Assembly: GCA_004356305.1 (NCBI GenBank)
Contig: SMXJ01000116.1
Coordinates: forward strand, 1 to 14,933
Reading direction: 5' to 3'
Origin: Bacteroidota bacterium
Lineage (GTDB): Bacteria > Bacteroidota > Bacteroidia > Flavobacteriales > Flavobacteriaceae
DNA: 14,933 nucleotides
Both the position numbers and the translations under genes were made by a program. The notes under the pieces are model-generated. The model did not search any database. It saw only the letters and a list, made by a program, of their open reading frames with translations, and was not told where the DNA came from. Below, in pieces: positions 14,214 to 14,933 of this stretch (its first letter is position 1; every line of letters begins with the position of its first letter).

Positions 14214-14933
14214 CTATCCTAAAAACGGATATCTATAATCTGTTGGAGTAACAAAGGTTTCTTTTATCATTCTTGGCGAAACCCAACGGTATAAATTCAA
14301 CTTACTACCCGCCTTATCGTTCGTTCCACTGGCACGAGCTCCTCCAAACGGCTGCTGCCCCACTACAGCTCCAGTCGGTTTATCGTTGATGTAGAAATTT
14401 CCGGCAGCGTTTTCCAATATTCTCACTCCCTGTTCCAAGGCGTATCGATCTTCACTAAAAACCGCACCGGTTAAAGCATATTCACTGGTTTCATCAACCA
14501 GATGAAGTGTTTCTTCCCAGGCGTTGTCATCAAAAACATAAACGGTTAATACTGGGCCAAATAGTTCCGTACACATAGTAGTGTATTTCGGATCGTTCGT
14601 TTTTATAACCGTAGGTTCTATAAAGTAACCTTTGCTCTTGTCATACCCACCTCCCGCAATGATCTCCGCATCGCTATCGTTTTTGGCCTGGTCGATAAAA
14701 CCTGCGAGCTTGTCGAACGAACCTTCGTGTATTACCGCGGTGATATAATTGCTCATATCTTCCGGCGAGCCTATCTTGAATGAAGCGATGTCTGCTTTTA
14801 GGTGTTTCTCGACGTCATTCCATATATTTTTGGAGATATAACAACGACTCGCGGCACTGCATTTTTGGCCTTGAAACTCAAAAGCTCCACGAATGATAGC
14901 CGTAGCCACCTGTTTTGGATCAGAAGTCTTGTG
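14214..14933 (-). CDS. pruA: L-glutamate gamma-semialdehyde (1-pyrroline-5-carboxylate) dehydrogenase, C-terminal part
   Basis: The C-terminal 239 residues of an NAD-dependent aldehyde dehydrogenase; the frame is open through the right edge, so the N-terminal half of about 300 residues is outside. It oxidises glutamate gamma-semialdehyde to glutamate, the second step of proline breakdown. The catalytic Cys is in FQGQKCSAASR near the start of the visible part. Further P5CDH-type sequence includes ELFGPVLTVYVFDD, GAVFSEDRYAL, AAGNFYINDKPTGAVVGQQPFGG (split here as NFYINDKPTGAVVG and QQPFGGARASGTNDKAG), and the end TFVTPTDYRYPFLG, which is characteristic of this enzyme rather than other aldehyde dehydrogenases. 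It converges on the secreted-protein gene; its own promoter is off the window. Confidence 0.93.
   Translation of the reverse strand, partial: HKTSDPKQVATAIIRGAFEFQGQKCSAASRCYISKNIWNDVEKHLKADIASFKIGSPEDMSNYITAVIHEGSFDKLAGFIDQAKNDSDAEIIAGGGYDKSKGYFIEPTVIKTNDPKYTTMCTELFGPVLTVYVFDDNAWEETLHLVDETSEYALTGAVFSEDRYALEQGVRILENAAGNFYINDKPTGAVVGQQPFGGARASGTNDKAGSKLNLYRWVSPRMIKETFVTPTDYRYPFLG

Overview
The window looks like ordinary chromosomal sequence from a member of the Bacteroidota, most likely Flavobacteriaceae. The evidence is an AT-rich genome, a PorT/SprT-type type IX secretion (T9SS) gene next to ubiE/menG, a TamL-type lipidated Omp85 protein, a cargo protein with a C-terminal T9SS type A sorting domain, and upstream regions carrying the TAnnTTTG -7 element typical of this phylum. 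No mobile element, tRNA, rRNA or CRISPR array was seen, and I do not see a new defence or biosynthetic system.

Layout. 1-2340 (minus) is most of a TamL-like outer-membrane assembly lipoprotein whose C-terminus runs off the left edge. Facing away from it is a SpoU/TrmH-family RNA 2'-O-methyltransferase (2377-3135, plus). Both appear to start at TTG, and their putative promoters are interleaved so that the two transcripts would overlap at their 5' ends. Next come ubiE/menG and porT (4679-3232, minus), separated by 2 nt and so probably one operon. A divergent control region (4680-4906) leads into trkA-trkH (4907-7761, plus), a translationally coupled potassium-uptake pair. trkH converges, with a 5-nt gap, on a secreted protein built of two tandem OmpA-like domains (8579-7767, minus). 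Upstream of that are a PLP aminotransferase of the aspartate aminotransferase family and a QxxHH-type membrane fatty-acid desaturase (10940-8647, minus) with a 5-nt gap. rsmG (11069-11695, plus) is followed by a 782-residue secreted protein (11753-14101, plus) made of an LVIVD/choice-of-anchor-B beta-propeller, two tandem CARDB-like repeats, a GEVED domain and a T9SS sorting domain. The C-terminal half of L-glutamate gamma-semialdehyde dehydrogenase (14933-14214, minus) closes the window.

How the genes fit together. Much of the window concerns the cell envelope: outer-membrane assembly (TamL), T9SS (PorT), a probable T9SS substrate, a periplasmic/outer-membrane OmpA protein, potassium transport and lipid desaturation. 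The rest is housekeeping (menaquinone methylation, rRNA methylation, amino-acid metabolism). The points that repay a second look are the interleaved tamL/methyltransferase promoters, an inverted repeat over the trkA promoter, OmpA domains lacking the canonical Asp, and the His-rich propeller of the secreted protein. No stretch over 300 bases lacks a gene; the longest gap is the 227-nt ubiE/trkA control region.
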